Shown here: piece by piece, positions 10,744 to 20,869 of the stretch | Position numbering within the stretch: the stretch's first letter is position 1 | Layout: each line of letters begins with the position of its first letter | DNA from: Punica granatum | Taxonomy: Eukaryota > Streptophyta > Magnoliopsida > Myrtales > Lythraceae | Reading direction: 5' to 3' | NCBI RefSeq assembly: GCF_007655135.1 | Contig: NC_045128.1 | Location: forward strand, 36,240,811-36,304,810 | DNA length: 64,000 bases | Made by a program: the position numbers and the translations under genes | The notes under the pieces: generated by a model | Databases searched by the model: none | Told to the model about the DNA's origin: nothing | Seen by the model: only the letters and a program-made list of their open reading frames with translations

Positions 10744-12903
10744 CTAGAGCTCAAACTGCTTCCAGTTAACATCGAATATCTCCGAGGAAGACAGGACGGG
10801 TTTCTGAGTGCAAAAACCATTTGACATAATCAAAGGATGAAGATTAACACGCACAACCGAGAAATCGAATTGAAATCCGTATTAGTTACCTGGAAGAGTT
10901 TGGCATGGAAGATCCTTGAGAGAAAGGAAGAGTTCAAACAGTTTGACTTGTTAGCTTCCTCAATGACTTCGTGCATTGACCTGACCAATTTACCATATGT
11001 GAGGCCTGCAGGGTTCTTGCTTACTGCATGCACAAAGCTGAATGTCATGGCCCCACTCATAATCTTCCCCGTCAAAGCCGGCAATTCCATCAAAATAATC
11101 ATCACTTTATAAATAAATATGATAAAAAATACCATACTAATTAAGAAATTAGAAGGCGAAATCACTAGACGTGGTACAGTTGACAAATCACGCTTCATGT
11201 GAGCGAATTTTACCTTCAGTGTACAGGTTTAAAACCTCTAGGACTGAGCCGATGCCTGAGCAAGAATTAGACTCGACCACTAGACTAAATACATCTCGCA
11301 GTATCACGGAAAAATTAAAGGAAATGAGGACAGGAATTGCGTGTTATTCTTACAGAGGTATCTGCAGCAATTTCTGCATCAGCACAAGCACTTAAGCTGA
11401 TGGCAAGTCCACCCATTGTCCCTTTCGTGGCACCTGAGGGAGGTCTATTGTCCGACCACTTTCCCCTTTTTTTTCCCCATAATTATAAATAAATAGTCAG
11501 AAAAATATTTATATTTATTTTAAAATTATGGAAAATAGATTTATTGTTACTATGCATATAAATAAATATGGAAAATCGAGAAATCACTCACAATTTATAG
11601 TCATAAACATTGGGCAGGTCTAGGATGGTCCCACTGTGACAGGAATCAACAATGGCATGGAGGGTGACGCCTTCCTTGAGAGGCCGGATGATCCTGGAGT
11701 TTATCTCGTCGTCGAGGATCGTGCCTTCCTTGGTGAAGTCGACCGGGCAGATGCTCTCGTCGAAGCCGTCAAGTTCGTCACCCTCTATATTTTCTAGCAC
11801 CCGTAGACCATGACCTGAGAAGTAGAAGACGAGCGAGTCCCCGGACCGGCTGTCCTGTACAAGCCAGTCCAGTGCCTCCTGGATGTTCTTCTTGGTCGGG
11901 ATTCTCCGCTGGTCTTTCTCCTCTTCTGCGGCCAATGCACGGAGAATACAACGCAATGTGAGTACAGGGCATAGTTTGTGTATGATCAAAAGCGCATGCC
12001 GGGGCCTGTTACTTGTTAGAATATTCATATATTTGCCCCGTTTATCTTATCAATGTGATGTCGTGAGTGTAATGCGAGGAATCGAGCATACGGAAAAACA
12101 CGCGGTTTTACACTTTGACAGGCCAATAGGAATTTTCGGAAGCTGAAGAACAACTTCTTCAGACATAATGAACTCCTAATGTCCATCTACGTCAGGGAAC
12201 GAGCATGTTCTTCCCGTAAATCCCGTAAATCCAAGTAAAGCTGATGGGAGATTTTTTGTTTTCAAGATTCTTCAAGAAAATGGAAAACAGGCTAAGAGAA
12301 CGGGGTTTGGGTCGGGTTTCCAGATTTTCCGGATATATAACAGAATCATCGTCTTGGATAACAGAATGATAAGGAAATGTATTTCCAAGTTTGACGAGAC
12401 TCGACGGTATAGATGTCTTTACCTGTGAGGATGCGGATGCTCTCCTCCACAAACCCAAATCTTTCCATCAGCAACTGTTTCATGCTCTTCACATCGTTGA
12501 GGGTCCCCTTAAGTTTGTACTTCCTCTCCCTGTAAGTCACCCCACAGAGCACGGCCCGCTTCCTCAGCCGTTACTTGGGCATCATCATGTCTCCACTCAG
12601 GCCTTTCGATGATGACCTACTATAAGAAGACAAATCGGAGCAGTAACTACGCGCCCCCGAGATTTTCACCGTGACCCTATTGTAGGAACTCTCGAACCCG
12701 AGGGACTGTCTGTTCCCAGCACTGCCACTTAGGGAGCCGGCGCCTGTTGGCGAGTTGTCCTGGTTTGCGGGCTGCATCATCGTGATCGGCATGATGTTAT
12801 AGCAAAAGGGGCAGCGGATTGCCTGCCTTGTCCAGATGGGCCTAATCTGCTGCTCGCACTGGCCGCATCTAATCTTGGAGTCAGGCTTCCCTGCAGATGA
12901 CAT
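10744..12903 (-). pseudogene. Type I metacaspase, copy B, damaged duplicate of copy C
   Basis: All five exons of copy C have equivalents here: 12903-12423, 11925-11592, 11465-11354, 11078-10890, 10803-10744. The zinc finger (RCGQCE...RCPFC) and catalytic motifs FSGHG and DSCHSG are present. Two lesions argue against a normal product. First, an in-frame TAA at 12573-12571 (codon 111) ends the frame after MMMPK, before the peptidase core. Second, the acceptor of the p10 exon reads GCCG instead of GCAG at 11079-11080, so the invariant AG is lost. Missense changes also distinguish B from C near the C-terminus. The 5' end is rearranged: about 115 bp of exon 1 is repeated at 12905-13020 ahead of the ATG, lengthening the open frame to 13032, and it then joins sequence copied from upstream of gene A. 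It is best read as a pseudogene; a short zinc-finger peptide could still be made. Confidence 0.85.
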
Positions 12904-13027
12904 GTTCTTCACCGTGACCGTATTGTACAAACTCTCGAACCCAAGGGACTGTCTGTTCCCAGCACTGCCACTTAGGGAGCCGGCGCCTGTTGGCGAGTTG
13001 TCCTGGCTTGCGGGCTGCCAGGACTGC
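12665..13027 (-). repeat. Partial internal tandem duplication of metacaspase B exon 1
   Basis: A segment of about 115 bp encoding the Ser/Gly-rich linker (NSPTGAGSLSGSAGNRQSLG) occurs at about 12669-12780 and again at about 12905-13020, in the same orientation and about 240 bp apart. The outer copy lies before the normal ATG and keeps the reading frame open. Copy C has only one. Confidence 0.85.
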
Positions 13028-13495
13028 CACATCTCATGAAATCAGTATTACTTTAGATTCACCGTTCTAATCTCGAATCTCATTTCGACTCAGTCGATGT
13101 TATTCAGCAACATGTGGTGATGAGCAGTATCGATCCACGCGGGTCCCGCTAACTTGCTAAAACTCTTTTTAATGTGGAGTTCTCCTGACAAATGACGAGT
13201 AACATCCACTTAAACATTTGCTTACTGAGATAATAATAATAAGAGAATCGACCTTAATCGGAGAGCCATATGCATATCATGAAATACGCTTCACGAGAAG
13301 AGGCCGGGAAACGTTACCCTTCTAGGTTATGTACCTGCATCAAAAAACTATGCTCCCTCGTGCTGTAGTTGTTACGATAAAAGTATATCTTTATGATGTT
13401 TTTCTACGCCATACTGATCCGGAACTGCTCACGGAACATCGGCAATTTTTTTTTCTTTTTCGAATTCGAATTTCTGAGTGACCCCAATAATGTCA
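13028..13495. repeat. Duplicated metacaspase upstream region, unit 2
   Basis: This is a copy of 9704-10157 placed directly after the rearranged exon 1 of copy B. It ends at the TGTCA target duplication of the inserted LTR element (13491-13495). Confidence 0.85.
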
Positions 13496-16204
13496 TGTCA
13501 CGACTCGAAATTTCAGCTGAATTTCCTCTATATTCCCTCGATATCCATTATCACATAAACTATTCATATAAAACCTGCTTTTCATAACTCTCAACAACAT
13601 ATAACCAATCTAGCTAGCTCTCACATATCTATATATATATATATATGTATATATATATACATTCTCCGAGAGTCACTTGACAGAAAAAGTTCTAGCATAC
13701 AACACGGCTTTCACAGAACAACTTCAGACAATCTCAACATTCATCACATCTCCAGCAATCTCAACAATCATCACATCTCCAACAATCATACCAGACAAAC
13801 AATATACAACACAACCAATCAATATAGCCATAGGGTTGCATTTCCTCGCAACAGAGTTATGACGGTACCGTGATCCCGCACATCTCATTCATATCATCCT
13901 CAACTCCCAATATCCATGTCTCTCATAAGCGGGGGCCGCCTATTAACCTCTAGCGGTAAGAGTTGACCTCAATTTATATTCCGCTGGTCAAGCGGCCGAT
14001 CAGGCCCCTTTTTCTATTCCGCCGGGTCCAGCGGCCGATCAGGCCCCTATTTATATTCCGCCGAGTTCAGCGGCCGATCTGGCCCCCATTTATATTCCGT
14101 CGGGTTCAGCGGCTGATTTGGCCCATATTTATATTCCACCGGATTCAGCGGCCGATCATGCCCCTATTTATATTCCACTGGGTTCAGCGGTCGATTATGC
14201 CCCTATTTATATTCCGCCGGATCCAGCGGCCGATCTTGCCCATATTTATATTTCGCCGGGTCCAGCGGCCGATCAGGTCCCATGGCTATAGTCAAGTAAC
14301 AATCACAAACATAATCAATTGCAATCATGCCACCTCACCTCATACACCATCATACACAACCACAATCTCATTCACATTACAATGGCAACATGTTATCATC
14401 ACATATCTAATACACAATCAGCATACACAATCAAACTGTATATCTCAAATCAAATTGAAATATAAAAGGACAATATCCCTCAAGTCAATTCACACATCAT
14501 AGCAGGATTAATTTCTTAATCTTTAACTATCACAATATTTTTTTAAAATAATTTATATAACTATAATACACCATTTTACAAAGGAATAGGGTACTCACAT
14601 AATATATATATATATATATATATCATTTCACAATGGAATGAAGTACTCACCGAACTCGTCAAAACTATTTTAATGAGTCAAGCCTTTCGAGTGCATGATT
14701 TTGATCTCCTATGTTGACTATCATTTGAAACATAAAGTTAAATTATGAACAATATAATAATATGACAATGCATATCGATGCTGGTAAGTCTCCTTCTTGA
14801 TACGATAAAACCACTCCGATACTTCCATAATCAATCCCATCTCTATCTTATCCTATATTACCCATCAATCCCTATCGACGTGTAGCTTAATCATGTAACA
14901 CCATTAATTTACCTCATTATCATCCTTTACATCTTCTAAAATCACCATTTAATGATTTTTAACCTTCACACTTTGCTTAAGCAATAAATGAATAAAAGTA
15001 TTCATTTCGGTTATTAACAAGATACTTATATTAATAAAAGAATTGATTTCAATGGTGGAACTCCATGAAAACAAACAGCTTCTCAACTCAACCAAGAAAA
15101 GCAAGGTTAAAACTAAAAGAAGCTCAATCAATTTAAACTCAACATCTTACACTCAAGCATATCATTGATTATAAACTTAATCTCTTCCCTTATTGTCTTC
15201 TCAATCTTTTATCAATTCCCTTCACTTACATAAACATTTATAATAGTTTACGTATGTCAATCACTCAAATTAGTTCCGATTTGAATTCCACTTTTAATTT
15301 CCTCAATTTAGCAATTCAATTGTACCACACTCTTCAATTCACCAAGGAAAAGACACAATTGAATAAAATGGTGTCTCAAAACTGTAAACTCAATAATCTA
15401 TGTCGAAAGCATCAATACTCTCATCTAATCTAATTCCTTCAACTCAAGACAAATTAAGTAGAGCTAAATCCATAGATATATCTATCTTTTACCCAACCAA
15501 TTACGTCAGTTAGGATCTTCAAATAACAATTTAACATATAAACTTAATCTTCCATTGGCCCCTATAAAGCATAATAATCTCATTTAGTCTAACTTCTTCC
15601 TCAAGACAAATTAAACTAAGCCAAACATATAGATACATCTATCTTCAATCCAAATCAACACATCAAGATAAGATAGTTAAACATAAAATCAACACACGAA
15701 CTAAATCCTCCATTAATCCCTATAAGCTTAAGTAAATTCATCCACTCTAACTCTTTCAACTCAAAGTGAAACTAAATTCAATCGAATAAGAAAGTAAGAG
15801 ACTTAGACTCCACTTAATTCAGTAAATACCTATGCTAAGACTGTAGAATACCAACATAACGATCGATCCCGAAGCTCGGCCTTCTCCTCCTTCGTTTCTT
15901 CCTTTGTTCTCTCTCTCTCTCTCACCTCCTCTGTTCTTCTCTCTGTTTTTCTGTTTCCTCTAGCCCCCGAAAAACAGAGCAAAACGAAAGGAAGGGACAA
16001 AAGAAAAAGGCAAAAATGTATGGCGGTGGAAATGGATTTGCAGGGAAAATGAGGCCACGTGGACCCTAGCCCTCTTTTTTTTAAAAAAAAATTCTCCAGC
16101 CGCATATATGTATAAGATATATATATATATATATTTATATATTTATATAAGCATGTGTAAGTATATATATAGATATGCATGTTTGAAAAATCCCGTTTCT
16201 TACA
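13496..16204. mobile_element. Probable solo LTR (TG...CA, 5-bp TSD TGTCA), 2709 bp
   Basis: The element begins TGTCACGACTCGAAATTTC and ends CCCGTTTCTTACA. It is flanked on both sides by TGTCA (13491-13495 and 16205-16209). The matching uninserted site in the neighbouring repeat unit reads ATAAGGTCAGAGCTG (10150-10164), where the flanks here read ATAATGTCA | TGTCAGAGCTG. This empty-site comparison fixes both borders. No gag or pol similarity and no internal pair of long direct repeats were seen, so a solo LTR left by recombination fits best; a non-autonomous element is the alternative. Inside are an array of 39-bp repeats, (TA)n tracts and an AT-rich middle. A CT-rich stretch near 15895-15965 could be near the LTR transcription start or end. 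Confidence 0.85.
13973..14283. repeat. 39-bp tandem repeat array inside the LTR element
   Basis: About eight units follow the pattern TTTATATTCCGCCGGGTTCAG plus CGGCCGATCAGGCCCC, with 1-6 differences between units. Each unit holds a short inverted pair (CCGC...GCGG). Because 39 is divisible by three, one plus-strand frame stays open and spells a 13-residue periodic peptide. This is a by-product of the period rather than evidence of a gene. Confidence 0.85.
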
Positions 16205-16209
16205 TGTCA

Positions 16210-16790
16210 GAGCTGAAAATTTCTTGAATTTCATGTCGTCTCCTTCGACCTGATTAGTCCTGTAGATTGATTCTGAGAAGACATTTGAGGGTGGAATCAG
16301 ATTCTAATTTCTTTTCAGCGAGTGGATTCGGATGCTGCCGTTGTGCTAGTTGGACCAAATCCAAAAGGAACAAGCAACCATTCCAGGACGTCAAGGGAGG
16401 AAGGGAAAAGGAAAAGGAACGTAGGCTTTCTAAAGGTGATTCCAGAACCAATAAAGGGCATGGATTGAAACGAATTCCATGGACTAACTCAAAAGATCAT
16501 TCCATAACGAAGATAAAAACAAGCAGAAAGCTGAAACTCAGAATTACAACCGGAGATTTCCCTACTGGGTACAACAGTCGGCAGATGAATTTCACGCCTG
16601 AATTGCGGTCATGGAAAAGCTGATAAACTTCGGCAGTATGGAACCCGAAATGGAAAGGAAGGCTGCAAATATTCTGCAGATTCACAATTGCCTTATTCTT
16701 TATTTTCTGGTTGACCATAAATTGTAATTTTATGCGGATCGCTTGGCAATTCCTCCATGGTCTTCTGGAATCACTGGTGCATTCTAGATT
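16210..16790. repeat. Duplicated region downstream of metacaspase C
   Basis: This is a near copy of 10158-10743, starting GAGCTGAAAATTTCTTGAATTTC. It forms the 3' flank of copy C as the earlier unit does for copy B. I see no gene in it. Confidence 0.8.
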
Positions 16791-18967
16791 CTAGAGCTCA
16801 AACTTCTTCGAGTTAACATCGAATATCTCCGAGGAAGACAGGACGGGTTCCTGAGTGCAAAAACCATTTGACATAATCAAAGGATGAAGATTAACACGCA
16901 CAACCGAGAAATCGAATTGAAATCCGTATTAGTTACCTGTAAGAGTTTGGCATGGAAGATCCTTGAGAGAAAGGAAGAGTTCAAACAGTTTGACTTGTTA
17001 GCTTCCTCAATGACTTCGTGCATTGACCTGACCAATTTACCATATGTGAGGCCTGCAGGGTTCTTTCTTACTGCATCCACAAAGCTGTATGTCATGGCCC
17101 CACTCATGGCCCCACTCACAATCTTCCCCGTCAAAGCCTGCAATTCCATCAAAATAATCATCACTTTATAAATAAGTATGATAAAAAATACCATACTAAT
17201 TAAGAAATGAGAAGGCGAAATCACTAGATGTGGTACAGTTGACAAATCACGCTTCATGTGAGCGAATTTTACCTTCAGTGTACAGGTTTAAAACCTCTAG
17301 GACTGAGCCGATGCCTGAGCAAGAATTAGACTCGACCACTAGACTAAATACATCTCGCAGTATCACGGAAAAATTAAAGGAAATGAGGACAGGAATTGCG
17401 TTTTATTCTTACAGAGGTATCTGCAGCAATTTCTGCATCAGCACAAGCACTTAAGCTGATGGCAAGTCCACCCATTGTCCCTTTCGTGGCACCTGAGGGA
17501 GGTCTATTGTCCGACCACTTTCCCCTTTTTTTTCCCCATAATTATAAATAAATAGTCAGAAAAATATTTATATTTATTTTAAAATTATGGAAAATAGATT
17601 TATTGTTACTATGCATATAAATAAATATGGAAAATCGAGAAATCACTCACAATTTATAGTCATAAACATTGGGCAGGTCTAGGATGGTCCCACTGTGACA
17701 GGAATCAACAATGGCATGGAGGGTGACGCCTTCCTTGAGAGGCCGGACGATCCTGGAGTTTATCTCGTCGTCAAGGATCATGCCTTCCTTGGTGAAGTCG
17801 ACCGGGCAGATGGTCTCGTCGAACCCGTCGAGTTCGTCACCCTCCGTATTTTCTGGCACCCGTAGACCATGACCTGAGAAGTAGAAGACGAGCGAGTCAC
17901 CGGACCAGCTGTCCTGTACAAGCCAGTCCAGTGCCTCCTGGATGTTCTTCTTGGTCGGGATTCTCCGCTGGTCTTTCTCCTCTTCTGCGGCCAATGCACG
18001 GAGAATACAACGCAATGTGAGTACAGGGCATAGTTTGTGTATGATCAAAAGCGCATGCCGGGGCCTGTTACTTGTTAGAATATTCAAATATTTGCCCCGT
18101 TTATCTTATCAATGTGATGTCGCGAGTGTAATGCGATGAATCACGCATACTGAAAAGCACGCGGTTTTACACTTTGACAGGCCAATAGGAATTTTCGGAA
18201 GCTGAAGAACAACTTCTTCAGACATAATGAACTCCTAATGTCCATCTACGTCAGGGAACTAGCATGTTCTTCCCGTAAATCCAAAGCTAGGAATCCAAGT
18301 AGAGCTGATGGGAGATTTTTTGTTTTCAAGATTCTTCAAGAAAATGGAAAACAGGCTAAGAGAACGGGTTTTGGGTCGGGTTTCCAGGTTTTCCGGATAT
18401 ATAACAGAATCATCGTCTTGGATAACAGAATGATAAGGAAATGTATTTCCAAGTTTGACGAGACTCGACGGTATAGATGTCTTTACCTGTGAGGATGCGG
18501 ATGCTCTCCTCCACAAACCCAAATCTTTCCATCAGCAACTGTTTCATGGCCTTCACATCGTTGAGGGTCCCCTTAAGTTTGTACTTCCTCTTCCTGTAAG
18601 TCACCCCACAGAGCACGGCCCGCTTCCTCAGCCGGGACTCGGGCATCTTCATGTCTCCACTCAGGCCTTTCGATGATGACCTACTATGAGAAGACAAATC
18701 GGAGCAGTAACTACCCGCCCCCGAGATTTTCACCCTGACCCTATTGTAGAAACTCTCGAACCTGAGGGACTGTCTGTTCCCAGCACTGCCACTTAGGGAG
18801 CCGGCACCTGTTGGCGAGTTGTCCTGGTTTGCGGGCTGCATCCTCGTGATCGGTATGATGTTATGGCAACAGGGGCAGCGGATTGCCTGCATTGTCCAGA
18901 TGGGCCTAATCTGCTGCTCGCACTGGCCGCATCTAATCTTGTAGTCAGGCTTCCCTGCAGACGACAT
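16791..18967 (-). CDS. Type I metacaspase, copy C
   Basis: Five exons with consistent phases encode 395 residues: 18967-18487, 17984-17651, 17524-17413, 17137-16937, 16850-16791. Exon 1 fuses the zinc-finger/linker region and the start of the peptidase core, where copy A has two exons. The LSD1-type finger is complete (RCGQC...RCPCC), followed by a Ser/Gly/Asn-rich linker. The catalytic His is in YFSGHGL (about 199) and the Cys in DSCHSGT (about 256). The third exon needs an AG in an A-rich context (AAAAAAAAG|GGGAAAGTGG), which restores LGKWSDNRPPSG. The p10 exon carries SGAMSGAM, a 12-bp duplication not found in A or B. The C-terminus EPVLSSSEIFDVNSKKFEL matches family ends. Upstream sequence differs from that of A and B, so C probably keeps its own promoter. 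Expected role: Arg/Lys-directed protease in cell-death or proteostasis control. Confidence 0.9.
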
Positions 18968-20869
18968 GTTCTTCTCAACTCTGCTTGGCGCTCAAAGCCT
19001 TGGGATTATCCAGGCTCTCGGCACCGAGAAAGCTGCTCGAGGCCTCGAACAACAGGATTCTGGGGATTGCACTTGGTTGGATAATCACCTCCACTTCGCT
19101 GCTATTTAGAGCTGATGGGTGAAGGAGTGATCGGAGGCAGTGCCCCGGGAATATTTGCTTCAAAGACTTTTCCAGTTTAAAAACTCTTTTCACAACAAAA
19201 ACGGGACTAATTGGCTTAAGTGGGACTGCGGAAATGTTTTGCTTTTCTCCTTTTTCATTGTTTTTTCCTTTACAGTAGATCATGTTTGATACCGCGGTGA
19301 ACAGTAGTAAGATAACCGCATTTTCTAGGAAGGTAAGATGAAAACCGCGTTTACGATGCTTGATACGGAAGAGAAAAGTAAGAGGAAAACCGTGTGCCGC
19401 TTCCTATATAAGCTTGCTCGATTTTCAGGATGATTCGTGCTGGAGTTTTAATCTTAACCATGGGCGCACACACAAGATCAGCCGACTGCTTTTTCAAAGT
19501 GAGAACCTGATGCGCATCCATCGCCATGTACTTATATTGGAATTGTTTGTTTTTCTAGAATCCCAGATTTTCTCCGACGAAAAAGTCGAAAGCTCAGATT
19601 AGGACAGTTGTGCCCGAGATTTGACCCACTCGAGGGCTCTGACTTGCGGCCTTCATCATTCGGTTCTCTGGAAAGTTTTTGAGTACATCATCAAAGCTTT
19701 GAGCAGCCGTTGGGAGAGAGAACCTAAAAACACAGTATTCCAAGAATAGTAGTGGAGAAGAAAAGTAGAAAGTAGAAACTGTTTTCCAGAGTGTGATTCC
19801 CCAACCAATACCGAAAATTCTTAAAGCACAGTCACCCAACACTAAACCAAAATCCAGAGTAACTCGCAAATGCATCCCCCAAAACAAAGATTCTACGCAG
19901 CAGTCGTCAAAATAATTTTCATGTTCAATTCTCATGAGAATATGTATGTAGTACTGATGCGGTCATTTAAAGTCGGTTGAAAAGCTATGGCACCAAAGTG
20001 AAATGTACCATATGTAGACAACTCCATTGATAATAATTCTGACCTTTCAGCTTCTAGTTTCTTTTTACAAGGTAGAAAGTTCACATGGTTCCTTTCTTTT
20101 CACAAGGGAAACAAGAAAGCTACGAGAAAACTTGAAAACCGATATGTACACCTCACCGTTAATCTACTTGAAGCGAAAAGAAACCCTACTACAAAAATCT
20201 GCCCGCAGAGCCACCTCTGTGGTTAAATGGTCAAAGCACGTGCTATGCCTCACCTGATTGAAGAGAGGAGAGAAAGGAGATGCCATGCTTCAATCCTCAG
20301 AAAGAAGGGTCTCAAAACAAATATATACATATATATATATATATATCATCATCATCATCATCAACTAGTCCCCTACTTTTAGGCTTGTTTTTTTTTTCTC
20401 TATGTTAGACTCAAACTAAACTTAAAACAAGATAAATATCCATTGAGCAAGAGTCGGTCTGGTTGAAGTGGGAAAGGTGACATCTCGTGCTGCCCAATCT
20501 AAAACTTTTTCTCTCATGTTATTCATCTTCTAAAAAGAGAAAACAGGAATTCGGAAAGCAAATTCAATACGATGACGTCATAATTTGTGAAATATTCCTC
20601 CCTGTTCCTTGTCATTCTATCATACCAAACAGTTCACAGAAATTCTTTCCTATATATATTCCGGGTATCTTTTGCGGAAATGATGAATATGGAAGCAAGG
20701 CAATTTGGACCATCCTTGCCTCACAAACCCACGAGAATGGCCTGAGCCCCCAGACCACTCAAGTAACGAGTCTTATTCCAGTAAAAAAATTTAGTAGTAG
20801 CAACGAAGGGAACATACCCTATGTTAATGGAAGCTCACGCAAAAAGCCCAATTAAAGGCATAACCCTTA
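18968..20869. other. Spacer between metacaspase C and the MBD8-like gene
   Basis: It should contain the promoter of metacaspase C (minus strand) near 18970-19400 and the 3' UTR of the MBD8-like gene near 20870. There is a (TA)n(TCA)n microsatellite at about 20325-20365. No other gene, RNA or transposon ends were recognised. Confidence 0.45.

Noticed and set aside
13973..14283. Possible CRISPR-like array
   Set aside because: The units are contiguous and have no unique spacers, the host is a plant, and there are no cas genes.
13963..14502. 179-residue plus-strand frame with a repeated FRRVQRPIRPLFI peptide
   Set aside because: The frame exists because the 39-bp DNA repeat is a multiple of three inside a mobile element; units vary without codon-level constraint and there is no known domain.
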